DNA of 64,000 bases, taken from NCBI GenBank assembly GCA_013339765.2, contig CM023449.1:110353849-110417848 (forward strand), read 5' to 3'. Position 1 is the stretch's first letter, and each line of letters opens with the position of its first letter. This document shows, piece by piece, positions 11,321 through 23,559 of this stretch. The stretch is from Haemaphysalis longicornis. Taxonomy: Eukaryota > Arthropoda > Arachnida > Ixodida > Ixodidae. The position numbers and the translations under genes were made by a program. The notes beneath the pieces are model-generated. The model was not told the origin of the DNA, did no database searches, and saw only the letters and a list, made by a program, of their open reading frames with translations.

Positions 11321-13370
11321 CAGCACCTTTGGCAAATCACTGCTCCGCATCACACAGCTTTCACGTCAGCTGGAACCAGTTATTTTTTAATTTACCTACA
11401 TGTTCCTTATAGAAACGATTAGATTACAGTATAACAAATACCGGTCACCAAAGGGTTTTTGTGCGTTTAAAGGTTTTGCGTATACCATCGCTTCAGATGA
11501 TATTCAGTTCTTTGGCAAACTGGCGGAATACCGCAAGAAAGAAGACGGGTAGAAGTGCTATTTTCATCATTATAAATCATGCCACGTCTAAAACATATAC
11601 AGATAATCTTGCCGGGGCAAATACCAAAGATTGCTGGAAAGCATCATACACGGCTGGTTACACAGCGTCCGTGGATACACTTCACATGGTACGGACTATT
11701 TTCAATAGAATTGTAAATATAAGGCATAAAACGAAACACACACTAAAATTCAGAATGCGGAGCGTAGATTCGTTGTAGACCCTCATGGTGGCTGCGACCA
11801 ACGTAATTGATTCAATGAGTAGATAAGTTTTTGCTTGTTACAAGCCCCCAGCATGCAGCCACGATAACGCGCTGCAAATACAGCACTGAGAGTATGCGTA
11901 ACGCGTAACCGTGTGGGTATATACTCCTTTGCTAAGCTACTACCTAAAACCGTAGAGTATTCCCGACGTTTATTCCCTCAGGTCCAAGGTTCGCTTTAGT
12001 GCCCTGGGGCTTCGCTCGGTGCCTCCAGCTAGAAGTAAAATGTTCGGAATGGGTACTTTTTTTCTAGTGGTCCCACATGGCCACATGAGAATTGGAAGCG
12101 TGAATTTAATTCAAACCTAGTGTCTTCGAACTCAACGTTAGGCCACATTCTAGTTAAGCCTTACGACAATTCAAGCAGCACCACACCAATTTCACGTTGA
12201 GGTGCGACATCAGACTTCAAAGTACATGGTAGGCACATTAGGCTTTATGTCGGAGCGTCGCATTCTCACATGGCCCTTTCCCCCGCTGGACTCCAGTTTG
12301 GCGCAAATTATAAATTGGAAATTACTGGGCCCTTCATAACCTAGGCTCGACAAATTTAGTGCGAAACAGGCGGATGAATGCTGATAGTGTTTTCGCACGA
12401 AAAATCAGTTATTGCCCTAACTGGAAGACGCATAACCGACGATGTCACCTTGACGAAATTGTAAATTCCAAGGATGGGACGAAATCAATTATCGCTTGCA
12501 TCCTTTGACATATGAGCTGGGATTTTTTTGAAACCATAATTTTTTGGCAAAAGAAAAACTCACAGTAAAATGTACCACATGTGTTAGTGACACGTCGGTG
12601 GCGCCAGGTACCGCCGGAATGTGTTCTCTAGTTTAAATTCTTTAATAAATCCTGCGGCCGAATCCTCCAAAAGACATGGCTTGGTTTAAAACGACGCGCT
12701 GTTGGCGTGCCTTTGCATGTCTTTTTGGTTTGGGACGTCTCTGAGGGGCGAGTAGGGAGTGAAAATGCAATAAAGGAGCACTTCTAGCAAGGTGACGCGC
12801 ACTGCACCCCGTCGTTTCGCTTGTCGCCTTTCGCCCATGCTACAGTGCTCTTATGTGGCATTTCCACTCACTACGTGACCCTCAAAGCAACGCCTCAATC
12901 CAAGAATGCACGTGGACGCATGCCATCACCGCGTCGGTTCCAGACGATGCTCCTTTTTTGGAGAATTCGACGCCAGCTGCTACGTGCGAGGTGTTGTTGC
13001 GGCGGGAATATGTGAGGTTTGTTATAAGTAAGTGGCATAAAATAGGTGCAGAGACATGTACGTTTGTATCCTAAGATGGAAGTCGCCATAGCGATACTTC
13101 GAGTTCCACAGAGCGTGTTTGTACGCAGATACTGCATTTCCGATCAGTGCTTCCCCAGCTCTAAAGATCATCGAAAAGAGAAAAACATGCAACGAGGGTT
13201 TTAATTGCCATGGCCCCGGATAGACAAAGGCTCTCTGCGCTGTTGTGGCTTAAGATATCAGCGTGAAAATTGCGGATGCGAGATGATGGTAAGTTTTAGC
13301 AAGGAGGCGTCAGTGTCAGTGTATGAATATGTTTATTCGGTTAGGCTAGGTCGGGCTTTGTTCGGAAAGA
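11321..13370. other. No gene recognised
   Basis: Unassigned sequence. Frames at 11461-11778, 12210-12398 and 12821-13137 have no domain signature, and several overlap on opposite strands. Confidence 0.35.
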
Positions 13371-13394
13371 ACGAGCGAGAGAGAGAGAAATAGA

Positions 13395-13425
<31 letters not shown>

Positions 13426-13428
13426 AAG
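13371..13428. repeat. (GA)n microsatellite
   Basis: A GA dinucleotide run of about 58 bp with a few interruptions (AAATA, CAGA). Confidence 0.9.
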
Positions 13429-13769
13429 TTTTCTGCAGAAAGAAATAGTTTTGGTAGGAAACTGGGGTAAAGAGATGGGCGGGAGCTCACAGGTGGCACC
13501 TGAGACTACGGCACCAGATTCAGCAGCTCCTTCCCTCGCGCTCTCATAGGTAACGAGCTGTTTAAAGCTGCCTCACATTTCTCTAAGTAGAATATGTTAT
13601 TTGTTTGAGTTTTCTTCCGTGATCATACCCTTTGATATAGCTAGTTTGCGTGCAACAGGTGGATCTTTCACTGATTTTAGGCCAGTTTTAAGGTCATGTC
13701 TGGTGTTCCTACAAACCACCTTAACGCACATACATTTTCAGATTCTTGTTGTGGTTTTTCGTCCACAGA

Positions 13770-14990
13770 GTTCGTGATTCTTCGGCATTGAGACCTCGTC
13801 GCAACAACGGGAAATATCGTGTTCCTAATCATGGGATGAGGACTCGTCGGTAACGTTTATCTAGGAAGGCAGCGTGGTAGTCGTGGTCACAACGAGCACG
13901 GTATGCGAGTTCTGATGGCTTTTGGCCAGTGCGTCGTTCTCTTCCAGACCATTGTGTCCGAGTGCCCAGGCGACGTTACATTTTTCTATTGTGAATGGGA
14001 GTATGCTACCGAAGCGTTTAGGTATTCTTTCTGCCGAAAATAGTATAATGTCCTTTGAGAGTCTGCAGTGTTACGCTTGTATTTGATACTTCCGCTATGC
14101 GGATTGCTATGAGGATGGCTCCAATTTGGACTTGTTTGTTCCTGTATGTTCGAGGGTCATTCAGCCACAAAGATTTCCTGAATAGTCAACTACGACAATT
14201 AGGTCCTCGTGCTTTAACATCCCGGACTCGGTGTATAGTATGGTCTCATGATATTGAAACTTTCATAGAATGAACTTGATCCTGCCATATCGCCTCTTCA
14301 TGTGTAGGGTTGGATCCATATTTTTGGAAGAAGAGGTTTTATGCGGGATCGCTGAATCGGTGCCATGTCTATCATGGCGTGCATTTGTTCCTTTTCATAG
14401 TGGCAGGGGGTGCTGGCCTGCTGTTCGATAGCCAGTCCTGGTTTTGTTTTTTTCATCCACTTACTTGGTGCTAGGAGAGTGATTTTTTTGTTTTCTTGAA
14501 ATGCGTTAGGAAGACACAACTTGAGGACATATTCATCGCCATTATAATCCATATCCTATTTCAGACGACTGCAGGGCGAAGTACTCTCCCAATGGCCTTA
14601 AACCGCTCTTGCCCGGCGCTTCCCCAGTCTATTCTTTGCTCCGAATACTTTTATTTTATCTCTGCATCAAGAGTATGACTTTCCCTGCTTCTAGACCCGG
14701 CTATGCATGTCCATTCTGTCAGCCTTTGTTAGTTCGCCTAACGGTGAAAATTGCCAGGTTGAGGACTGCCTTACATGGTGTCCTGATGATGGTGTTCCTT
14801 GCGTTTTCTTTGGTGCCGATAAATCTGTAGTGTGGTAGGCGCTCGAATATTCGGGTCGTAATCAGTGGTTGCATGAGTCTTATCATTTATTTTTTTCTTG
14901 TTCTTGCTCTGCTCTCGGGTAGGCGTTTTGTTTGTTGGCAATTGATTGAAGCTTTGTTGTTGGCGATTGTGAGTTCGGCACTACCCTTTG
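13770..14990 (-). pseudogene. I-clade LINE remnant: RT thumb, RNase H and C-terminal region
   Basis: On the minus strand the upstream part reads MIRLMQPLITTRI...RNTIIRTPCKAVLNLA (about 14750-14900), which matches the thumb and post-RT region of I-clade LINEs. Next comes a DMAPIQRSRIKPLLPK block (14298-14400), like the segment just before RNase H. The RNase H area follows in broken frames with a VAWALGHNGLEENDALAK segment at about 13915-13990, equivalent to WxPGHxGxxGNExAD. A short tail with NAEESRTL lies near 13775. Frames change many times, so it is an old copy. Neither end is defined: no 3' tail repeat was found, and the 5' limit near 14990 is where similarity fades. It differs from the LINEs at 0-3 kb and 23-28.5 kb. 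Confidence 0.62.
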
Positions 14991-15312
14991 TCTCAAAAGC
15001 AAAGCGACCCTTCGTACTCGAGTGTTCACTGAGAGGACATCGGTTATATTTTTAGGGGGATTTTTAGCTTGGCCCCGTGGCGCCATCTGTCGCTTGTCAA
15101 ACCAAGCTTGCAGCAGAGACGGAACCAGGGAAGTATTGTACAAGTATTTTGAAAACCTATGTCATTATATGCTGTATAGTGGGCTTTATTTTAGTCCTTT
15201 CGTGCTTATAGTTTATGCCTTCCTTCATTTCTGAGAGCCCGGCGTTAATCATTAACCTCCGGCTTTAGTTTGGTCCCGCAATGTTGGGGCCGGCAAGAAG
15301 TCTCGCCTAGAA

Positions 15313-15412
15313 AACACACCTAGGTGGCTCAGTGGCTAAGGCATTCAGCTACTAATCCCAAGGGCGTAGGTTCGATTCCTGACCGTGGCGGCCGTTTTCC
15401 TGATGAAAGCAG
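15313..15412 (+). mobile_element. tRNA-derived SINE head, divergent body
   Basis: An A box (TGGCTCAGTGG), a B box (GGTTCGATTCC near 15370) and the junction GGCGGCCGTTTTCCTGATG match the head of the SINE at 57150-57370. After the junction the body does not match. It is either a subfamily member or a truncated copy fused to other sequence. The tRNA-like fold is imperfect, so it is not called as a tRNA gene. Confidence 0.68.
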
Positions 15413-15973
15413 GACAGCTTAAAAAGTAGTGTCCTTCTACTCTGTGAAAGAAGGATGACCTGCCAAGCTGGACGCAGTCCACGGAGTGCACGGAACAAAA
15501 CATGTTTATCGTGATTTCTGATGGAGCGTATTTCCTAGCCAATTAGCTGAATGAACCTTTGACGGATCGAAGCTTTGTTCGTGCAGATAAACATGGAACT
15601 GCCTGTGTCCCTGCAACATCATAACCATCTTACTGTATGCGTAAGTCGTGGTTCAGACTGTTGCGCAGCTGTCATAATAACTTTAAGGAATCACGTCATT
15701 TCACGTCTCAGCCAAAGGAACTGCGTGACCTGGTATTTTTTATGTCCATACATCAGGATCCGGGTTTTCCGTCGGTAATCTGAACATTTTCTAACACACA
15801 AACCCAATGCATTCTACCACTAAGCACTCCAGACGGGTCCCATTGGGCGGGTAACGCCCGCGTTTAAATATCGCACCAGCACAGTGGACATGTCATCCAT
15901 CAGCACTCGCATGAAACCTATAGTTGCACGTGCATGGCTAACCTCCCGCATCCTACTATTCTCCTCATTAAAC
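15413..15973. other. No gene recognised
   Basis: Nothing identifiable. The first 130 bp may be a diverged SINE body. Confidence 0.3.
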
Positions 15974-16165
15974 CTGCGCACGCCAAAACCGGGAACCGGT
16001 CATGTGCGCGTGCTTACAAGTGACCGACACCATCGAAAATGTCCCCTGAAAGCCCTCTGAAGAAGTGATAATGGCTCATGCCCACGTTCCAAGCAGCCAA
16101 GTTGCCCTTTACCCGGGAAGGATTCGCTGCTACTCCACGAGCTAAAATGGAAAATGGCGGGGCCA
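15974..16165 (+). repeat. Duplicated block, copy 1
   Basis: Matches 16540-16730 in the same orientation with moderate divergence. Shared anchors are GCACGC, AACCGGNAACCGGT, GACACC, ACCCGG..GGATTCGC and ATGGCGGG. A minus-strand frame crosses the first copy (16000-16263) but is not preserved in the second, so the duplication is probably non-coding. Confidence 0.6.
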
Positions 16166-16539
16166 GCAGCTTTTTGTTGTTTTTGCACCCATTCGCGCTT
16201 GTGTTCGGGCAGACGCTTTAATTCGTGCTCGTCCTCCAAACAAACGGCATGCATCCGTCCCATAACGATTTAAAACCTCGAAGCCCTTAAGCTCTATTCT
16301 TGCGTACAAATACGTGGCTGTCCGTTTTTCTTCTCTCTCGTATGCAACTTACCGTGTGTGTAGATGTCTGTATCAACCCACATCAACCCACACACAAACC
16401 ACTCATTGAGCAGGGCAACCGAATAACCGCATTGAGGCATGTAGTTTTGACATCTAAATAGCAGCAAAATCGGCATTTCATCGGTAGCGGCAGGAAGTCT
16501 AGCCGTTCGTGCACGTCCCCCCTTTTGTTGCTCGCAAAC

Positions 16540-16730
16540 CGTGCACGCATAAACCGGCAACCGGTGATGGCGCACACTTAGGCGTGAAAGACACCGAAGC
16601 CGAAGCCTTTCCAAACCGAAACCAAAATATGGGCTCAAGCCGGCGTTGCAACTGGGAAAGTTTCTTTTCTACCCGGTAGGGATTCGCAGCCACTTGGCGA
16701 AGTGAAGTTGAGTGGAAACGGCGATGGCGG
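16540..16730 (+). repeat. Duplicated block, copy 2
   Basis: Second copy of the block at 15974-16165, starting about 565 bp downstream. The spacer between them carries no recognised feature. Confidence 0.6.
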
Positions 16731-17007
16731 GTTTCGGTAGTTTTAGGGGGCAGCCCTTTAGGCACCGTCACCTGGGCTTCGCGGGAGCGGCATCTGTTTG
16801 TCCGCGTAACCGAGTGAGCAAACGCAGCAGCGACAAAAGAAAAAAAAACAGAGGGGAGCATCTAGAGACGGTTGAAGTGGAGTGCGACACGCGCGGCTAT
16901 GGAGCCGTTTTGCTCACTGCCTTTCCCTCACACAATTCTCATGCGTCGCCACCAAGGAGCGCCCTCCGCCTTATACTTTGCCCAGACGCTGTTCCATTCT
17001 CCGCTAT

Positions 17008-17136
17008 TCCAAACCACGTGTCGTTTGCGCTGGAAGTTCAAACTTGGTCTGTAACAAATGCTCGCTGCTCCTTGTTCGGGGCTAATTCGAACCACGTGAC
17101 ATTTGTGCGGGAGGTTCAAACACGATTTGCAACATT
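17008..17136 (+). repeat. 80-bp tandem pair with CACGTG cores
   Basis: Two units start at about 17008 and 17089. Each contains AACCACGTG, then TTTG, G[AG]AGGTTCAAAC-like sequence and AACA. The palindromic CACGTG E-box core is kept in both while bases around it differ. Whether this is a regulatory block or a chance survivor of a local duplication cannot be told from the sequence. Confidence 0.55.
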
Positions 17137-17511
17137 CTGGCCGGCGGCTGCGGCGCACTGAAGGTAGCAGCAGAGTAGCACACGTCGGCGGGCGTTTTCT
17201 GAAAACGCGAACACTTCCTGAAACGCAGCCGACATGCGCGGTGGCCGAGAAGAGTGGAGCTCGCGCTGCGCACAAATTTCATAATAAGGAGTGTAGTAAT
17301 CGTCAGTAACTTTTTTACGCCCATCAGTGCTTCTGAATATTTTTCGCAATCATCTGATAACAGCTACTGCCGTTAGCTGTCTAATGCGCAACTTTGCAAA
17401 GGGCAATTGGTGGAGGCGAGGGGGGAAATAATTGCGATAAAGGTGCCAGCGTTGGCGAGGAGCAGCCCCGGAGTGGCGACGAGTAAATCGTGACACCGGA
17501 ATGAAAACTGA

Positions 17512-17544
17512 GGGGGGGGGGGAGCTGGGGGGGGGGGGGGGGGG
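17512..17544. repeat. Poly-G runs
   Basis: Runs of 11 and 18 G residues separated by AGCT. Such runs are prone to slippage and assembly error, so exact length is unreliable. They sit directly upstream of a SINE fragment. Confidence 0.9.
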
Positions 17545-17564
17545 TCAGACATATACTGCTCTGC

Positions 17565-17690
17565 ATGCAGTAAAGCGCCAGTGTGTCGAGATTTCGGCGC
17601 ACGTTAAAGACCTAGTGTGGCGTAAATTCTTCCGGAGATATTCGCTACAGCGTGCATCGTGGCCCGCGTGTAGCGTCGGCGCATGAATTG
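17565..17690 (+). mobile_element. Diverged SINE body fragment
   Basis: The segment GTGTCGAGATTTCGGCGCACG matches the SINE body (GTGTTCGAGATTTCGGCGCACG at 30687). It is followed by TTCCGGAG and GCGTCGGCGCATGAA in the same order as the SINE 3' half. The tRNA head is missing and the copy is well diverged. Confidence 0.6.
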
Positions 17691-19859
17691 CTGGAAATAT
17701 ATATTTTTTGGTCGTCTGGTCGAAACAGGCTTTGTGTGATGGCGTAAGTATCGGGCACTGCTGGCGACGATGTCTGCCGGGCATGCTACGAACGATATAG
17801 AAGGAACTTCACCGCGCAGGCACAAGACCTGCTGAAAACGCGTGTCTATTCTTTCGTATCAGACGTTGTATCATTGCCCTCGTTTCCAAATTTCTGTTAC
17901 CGTTCCGCCACATTACACATTCAGCGGCGCCCTAAAAACTTGTGCAATCAGTGTAGCTTCCGGGTGGCAGCGGTGGTGTATTTACGTGGACGCCTGATGA
18001 GCACGGCTGATTACGGACGGCTAGGATCCACGGGGAAATCGAAAAATGAACCTAATAACGCTATCGCATTAATATTCATAAGAATCAGTTACAAGTGCCG
18101 CACGTAAGTGCCTTCCTTACGGCGCCTGTTTTACTCTTGTTAATAACAGTACACTTTAAAAATTACCAACAGCCAAGCTCTACTTATACATTGGGGTCCC
18201 GACTGCGGCTGCAGTTGTCAATGGTCTCGATAATGCGCAGACAATCCTTGCACATGCTCTGACAGCAGACAAAAATCGCCGATTTATCAACTGAGGGGAG
18301 CGCATCCTGCACACATCAGAGCCGGAAACATCTGTCTCCGCTAGTTCCGAGAGACACGTGGCACAAGTGTCAAGGACATTGTTATTTTCCTTCATGTCCA
18401 GTCTGTAGCATGGACTTTTGTCCTTTTTTTCTTATATTCACATAACGTGTAACCGGAAAGAGAAACATTCGTTGGGCGCGTACATTCACGCGACGCTACC
18501 CGCTGAATTCAAAAGCGAATTCAAAACAGCGCACGCACAAAACAGACCAAAACACCCTCCTAACGCTATCCAGCCTGCACGGAAGAAGCTTCATGACATT
18601 GATTCCTTAATAGGGTGCTGCTGTACACCTAAACTGCATACTCTACTCCTGTCAAAAGAATAGCCTTTGGACTGTCATAATGCGCTTACGAATGCGTATT
18701 TTTTACCAATTCTTCAAGGATATGCCGAACTTATAACACGTCTAAGATGTAGTAAAAGAGCAGCATTCAGGGAAACACCCGATTCGGGCATTGTCATCTC
18801 ATGCCGGGTTGTGCGATTTATTTCGGACTCAAAAGACAGATTTACACAACACGACTGTATGCCTGCAGTTCCGGACACAAAATAGGCTGTCGAATGGTCT
18901 CTAAAGAACCACCCGAGCCTGTATGGCTGAGCAGAAGATTTGTTCACACATTTCTGTTGACTCACGCATTAGCGCTAGCGGCAGAAATCCACTCATTTCA
19001 ACGGCAATGGCACACCGAGTCCCCTTACCTGCACTCTAGTCTTTTAGAGCAGGTGCGAATGGGCGGAAACACAGTGTTTATTCAGCCGCTGTTGCACGGT
19101 AAACTCCAGTAAAGCAAACACTTGCCATGATGTCGTTCCGCCTGTTTTATTGATCGCACGGACCTTCCAGACTTCTCCCTTTTCCGGTTTATTTTCGGGT
19201 AAATCATACCAAAAAGAGCCCGTATGATATCACTTGGTCAAAGTCGCGAAAGTCTTTTTAGACGAAGCCTAGTCATCTGCTGCCGAGAGAATTACATTGT
19301 TCTAGGCTACAAAACCTCAAGGAAGCTGCGAATGCAATGAACAATCATAAACCAGCGACTGTTTTCGAAAAAGTACATCGGAAGCGTCGAAAGTGACGCC
19401 GGTGGTTGGCCTTACCCGAAGGGCAACTAATCCACCCCTAGATGTGTAAAATTCTAAGCTGCATTGGCCTACCGTGGACCATTGGCTATGCAAACAACCG
19501 CAACTAGTGCCGAATTACTCGGCCATTTATATTTTGGTAAATATTTGTTTATTGTTGGCGTCTAGATAACAGTCGGCCTTCGAGATCATGCTTAAAGTTT
19601 CTATTGATTTTATGCACTTTCCTTGTGGATAGGCCATAACAGAAGCCCGGTAATTCATAGGTATTAGGTTTTCGGCCAGGGCATTTTTTCGTGATGGATT
19701 TAGAGATCACACAAAACAAAAAACCCTACAACACCCCCAATACTCTCGCGTGCGCTGTGTAGACGCAACATTGATGCGCTTTATAGAGGAATTGATGCTA
19801 TTATCCGCATAGTGTATACTGCACCTCTCACTTTGAAACTCGCCCCTACTTCTCTACAC
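17691..19859. other. No gene recognised
   Basis: Contains small frames, including a 71-codon minus-strand frame at 18180-18395 with several cysteines and a 103-codon plus-strand frame at 18801-19112. Neither shows a family motif, a conserved partner or convincing splice structure. Confidence 0.35.
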
Positions 19860-19992
19860 TGTGTTTATTCCTTTTTATGCGTTCTGTTCCTGTTTTGGGT
19901 TCCGTCAAGCTGCTAATGTGCAGCTTTTTCCCTATTCGTCCCTTTCTCTCTCTCAAGAGAAAAATAAAGACTTGATTTGATTTCATTTGAAC
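19860..19992 (+). mobile_element. Possible LINE 3' end
   Basis: A pyrimidine-rich stretch, then AATAAA at about 19961 followed by a TTGATTTGATTTCATTTGA repeat. This is the shape of a non-LTR retrotransposon 3' tail (polyadenylation signal plus short repeat). No coding remnant is visible upstream, so the call is tentative. Confidence 0.32.
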
Positions 19993-20555
19993 GAATGCTG
20001 CTACACAAGAAGAAACACATGTTTCAGTCAACGACTTCCTCTATTTAGCCAACACATATTTATTTTTACCTGCGAAGCTGCTCAAATTTTTCTATTAATT
20101 AGAAAATGCTGATATATGAACAACATTACGTGACTTGTTCCCCACCGGACTTTATGAAGCAGCGTTGCTTACGTTGAAATCTCGATACCTGTTTGGTAGC
20201 ATAAACATTCATGGAATGATCAGCAAACGCGTAGCCGTGGAACATCGCACTTTTTAAAGGCTGCTGAAACATCGCTTTAGGCTTAAGTCTGTACAATTTA
20301 TGCCGTATTGTCCTAACTCCATTACTCAGCTGCAGTTATAATGACCACCAAAGATATATTTCAAGGCATTAGACACGTGGCTTCTGCAACGACCCTTGCC
20401 AGATCTCTATGAAATAAGGCATCGCGGTTTATCTTTCACTTGGCCGCCCAAGGACTGGAAATCCCACGAAGACTTGATTCCGTACGTGGTGCTTGCCGCT
20501 CGTGAGTTGGTCGCGCACATACGTTGAATGTGCGGAACAGAATCACATGCAATTC

Positions 20556-20700
20556 AGTTCAATTGAGTTCAGTTGGGTTTATTTTAACAGGCAACAAAGG
20601 TACAGTCCATGGTTATGGATAGTACAGAAAGAGATCCCAAAGTGTGGCACTGCGGCTGGACCTCTTAGAGTGTAAGGCAAATGCCGGTCCATCAGATCGA
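20556..20700 (-). mobile_element. Possible LINE or SINE 3' end (minus)
   Basis: On the minus strand an AATAAA is followed by a CTGAA/TTGAA-type repeat ending near 20556. This again suggests a retrotransposon tail. The adjacent 100 bp (GGACCTCTTAG... in plus) could be its 3' UTR. No coding remnant was found. Confidence 0.3.
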
Positions 20701-21487
20701 TGCCAATCTTTGTGGCCGAAATTAAGGCGCATGATTCTATGTCACCTGCGAAATTTGTTCTACATAATATGGGAGTGCACCCGCACCCCCCGCTTTCCTG
20801 ATTTCCCAGAACCTTTAGCAGCGGCGGGCGGACTGGCTTACCAGTCGTGAAACATCTCAGCAGCGAGTCCTAGTGCCCAGGGACCGGAATGCCTCCAAGG
20901 ACAACGGTTAATTTAATGGAAAGACCCAAGGGCAGGTGTCTCTACCAGCCAGCAATGCCACCCCTACTGCCATGTGGAGCAGAAAAAACCTTCATTCAAT
21001 CATCCAATGATCAAATAAGTGTTTGCTTTTATTTCGCGAACGATCAGGGCTATTCGAGTAGAGCATCTCGATAGTAGTTATCGAAACAGCCAACTGGCAA
21101 GTTTTCCACAAGATACAGAATTTCTGTTCGCTTTGTATCTCGTGTCTGTACTCGATTACCGCCTATACCGATCACAAATGCCACCCACGTACGTTTGTAT
21201 GCTCTACTCGATGAATCACAGGGTCTCCTTAGATTTATCTTTTACTTGCGGTAGTACCTTGTGGGCCATTATATAAATTACACTAATGGATATAGCCCGT
21301 ATTCCTTTATTTGTTAGTGGTCATTCTTGTCTTGTTCATCCCGAAGTGGTACACAATCAGGAACTCCTGCCTGCTGTCAATACATGGACTCCAACCGCAG
21401 GCGCATCGTGGTAATGCGAAACGTCTGGCACTGGTGTTTTACTACAACTCTCGCTAAACAAATTTCACCAAGATGGTACGCTCAAGG
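20701..21487. other. No gene recognised
   Basis: Nothing supportable. Short frames only. Confidence 0.35.
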
Positions 21488-21790
21488 GAGTGAGTGAGTG
21501 AAAAATGTTTTATTGAGCCGGTGAAGGGGGAGTGGTTCGCAAGTCCAGAAAGCCGTGTGGTGAGCGGGCAGCCTTTGCTCTGGAGGAAGAAGTGTGTGCA
21601 TATCCGGATCGCTACTAGTTACCAGCTTCTCCCAGAGCTCATGGGTGGGAAAAGTGAATAAAAGAGGGAGAGGTTGGAGATTTTCTTGCACTTTGATATG
21701 ATATGAGGAATACTGCCTGGTTGTAAACAGAACTTGCATTCGGCAGCAGATTGCATGCGGAACTTACGATGTAGGCGGACTGGGGGCGTA
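21488..21790 (-). mobile_element. I-clade LINE, 3' tip only
   Basis: The minus strand shows a Cys-rich segment CKFC...HIISKC (about 21700-21760), like the zinc knuckle at the C terminus of tick I-clade LINEs. It is followed, after a frame change, by HELWEKLVTSSDPD (about 21590-21640), which resembles the family's conserved tail. Then come CAATAAA and a short (ACTC)n tail at 21488-21510. Only about 300 bp remain, so it is a strongly 5'-truncated copy. The tail type differs from the ATC tail of the LINE at 23-28.5 kb, so it is probably another family. Confidence 0.6.
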
Positions 21791-23039
21791 ATGGTATCCT
21801 ATTCATGAGAAAGACTACCTCAGCATGTATGAAAGATGCTCATCGGTAACAGTTTTAGGATTAGTAACATGTGCTCCCTACCGGAGGCGAAGAATTGCAG
21901 AAAGTCCCAACAAATGATGAGTGCTATGCCTTTCCGCCTTTTACCGGCACGTCTTCTCCTTTGGATTTATGATAAATGACAGGGCTCCTACGGGAGGCGC
22001 GTGGTTGCAGTAAGTGCCAGCCGATGGCGAACGGTACGCGAACGCGGGAAAATTCAACTTAATTTCACGTCCAGAGGGGTGTAAATTAAAATACCTCGCT
22101 TGCCTTTTTATCCTCATGTTAAGACAAAATCCTGAAATCGATTTTCGGGCAATTGGATGGGCAGCATTTGCGAGCAAAAACGAATTTGATATATTAACGG
22201 GCTGAGTACTTATGGACAAATGTGTAAAAACACGCCGTTTTCCTGAAATCCAGATTGTCCCTATTAGGTGGGTGTCACAGAAAAATGTGGTAGAAGAGTG
22301 TATAGATACCCGAGTAAGCTACCTATCTCAACAAAAACCAATTCGATATCTCAAATGGCGTGCGATAAAAAATAATATCTGAAAAACTTATTCACTGCTT
22401 TTGACTCTCTCCATCGTGTAATTTTAATGTTTTCAGCAATGCTAAGCTCCAACACTGTAATCACAATGTCTTCATGAAATTTGAATCCGTTTGAAAGAGC
22501 AGTTTGGCTAGGCGCGGATATGACCTATTATTCCTTTTCGGCTCGTCAGCCGTGTCAATTGTAAAAAAGATTTGGCGCTTTTACCAACGTCGCAAGGCGA
22601 AATCCTCAAATTCAATTTTTTGCATTCGTATGAGTAGCACATGTTAGGAAAAATCAATGAGCAAATGAATGAGTACAAGATTTATTGGAGAATCTTTAGG
22701 AATACCCATATCATTCTGGAATGCGAAATGACCTCTATAGTGTTGCTTAGAGGCGAAATCCAAAAGCTACCTTTGAGATATTCTTCAAACTACACATTCT
22801 GCAAAAAGCACTTCGATAAGTGAACGGATGTCCTAAAAATCACGAGTTGGCGAAAAAAACAATTTCCCGCTTTTCCTCGGTTAGGAGGGCAAATTCCGAA
22901 AAACCCGCCTTAGTGAGCACCTGCTCAATGACGCAAAAAAACTCGCAAAATTTCAAGTCTCTGGACCTACCAGTTTTGCCTTGGCGTTGATGAGTCAGTC
23001 AGTCAGTCCGTCGGGCACCTCTTTTTATAGGCATAGATT
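21791..23039. other. No gene recognised; faint internal repetition
   Basis: From about 22130 to 22900 short GAAATCC-type segments recur at irregular spacing, which may reflect an old tandem array, but I cannot define a period. A GTCA run of four units ends near 23008. On the minus strand a 3' frame end at 23003-23190 looks protein-like; see the findings. Confidence 0.3.
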
Positions 23040-23385
23040 TCTGCCCTTAATTTGTTTATGTCAAGCTTCGCTATGTCGATGTCGCAACTAAAACGAAGTA
23101 GGCTCACCTCCGCATGGGCCACCTTGAGCAATCTTGGTGACGATATTGGCGACACCGTGGACTCCGAGCCCCAAAACATAAGCTGTAGCCAACCGTGGCG
23201 ATGTGTTTGTGGGTGGAGGTTGAGAAACCACGAACTGTGGCCTTCCGAGTCGTGGTAAAGCTCCGGCGGATGGGCTTCCTGCCTGTCTACTAGGCAGGGA
23301 GCTCCGGGACCTTTCTCGGTATCAGGGTAACCCGAGTGAAGTACCCCCGTCCCCTGCTTTATACTATAGCATATGGTATTTTTAA

Positions 23386-23402
23386 CCCCCCCCCCCCCCC
23401 CC
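23386..23402. repeat. Poly-C run (17 C) in the LINE 5' UTR
   Basis: A homopolymer of 17 C residues; other C runs occur at 24266, 32471 and 60487. Length may be unreliable. Confidence 0.9.
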
Positions 23403-23559
23403 AACGTGATCGGTCCCTGAAAAAGGGCCCCACCGAAGTATCTTTTCGTCCTTTGCCTTCGATCTCGCTCTCGCGATTTTTCTCGCGATTTTCGATCATA
23501 GAATCTCTTGATAAGCCAAAGCCAATTACTTCTAAGTCTGTATTTCTGTTCTCCAAGTA

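Noticed and set aside
17381..17686. Frames rich in Pro/Ser or Gly
   Set aside because: They read through the poly-G runs.
18180..18395. Cysteine-bearing minus-strand frame as a zinc-finger exon
   Set aside because: Cys/His spacing does not match ZAD, THAP or C2H2 patterns.
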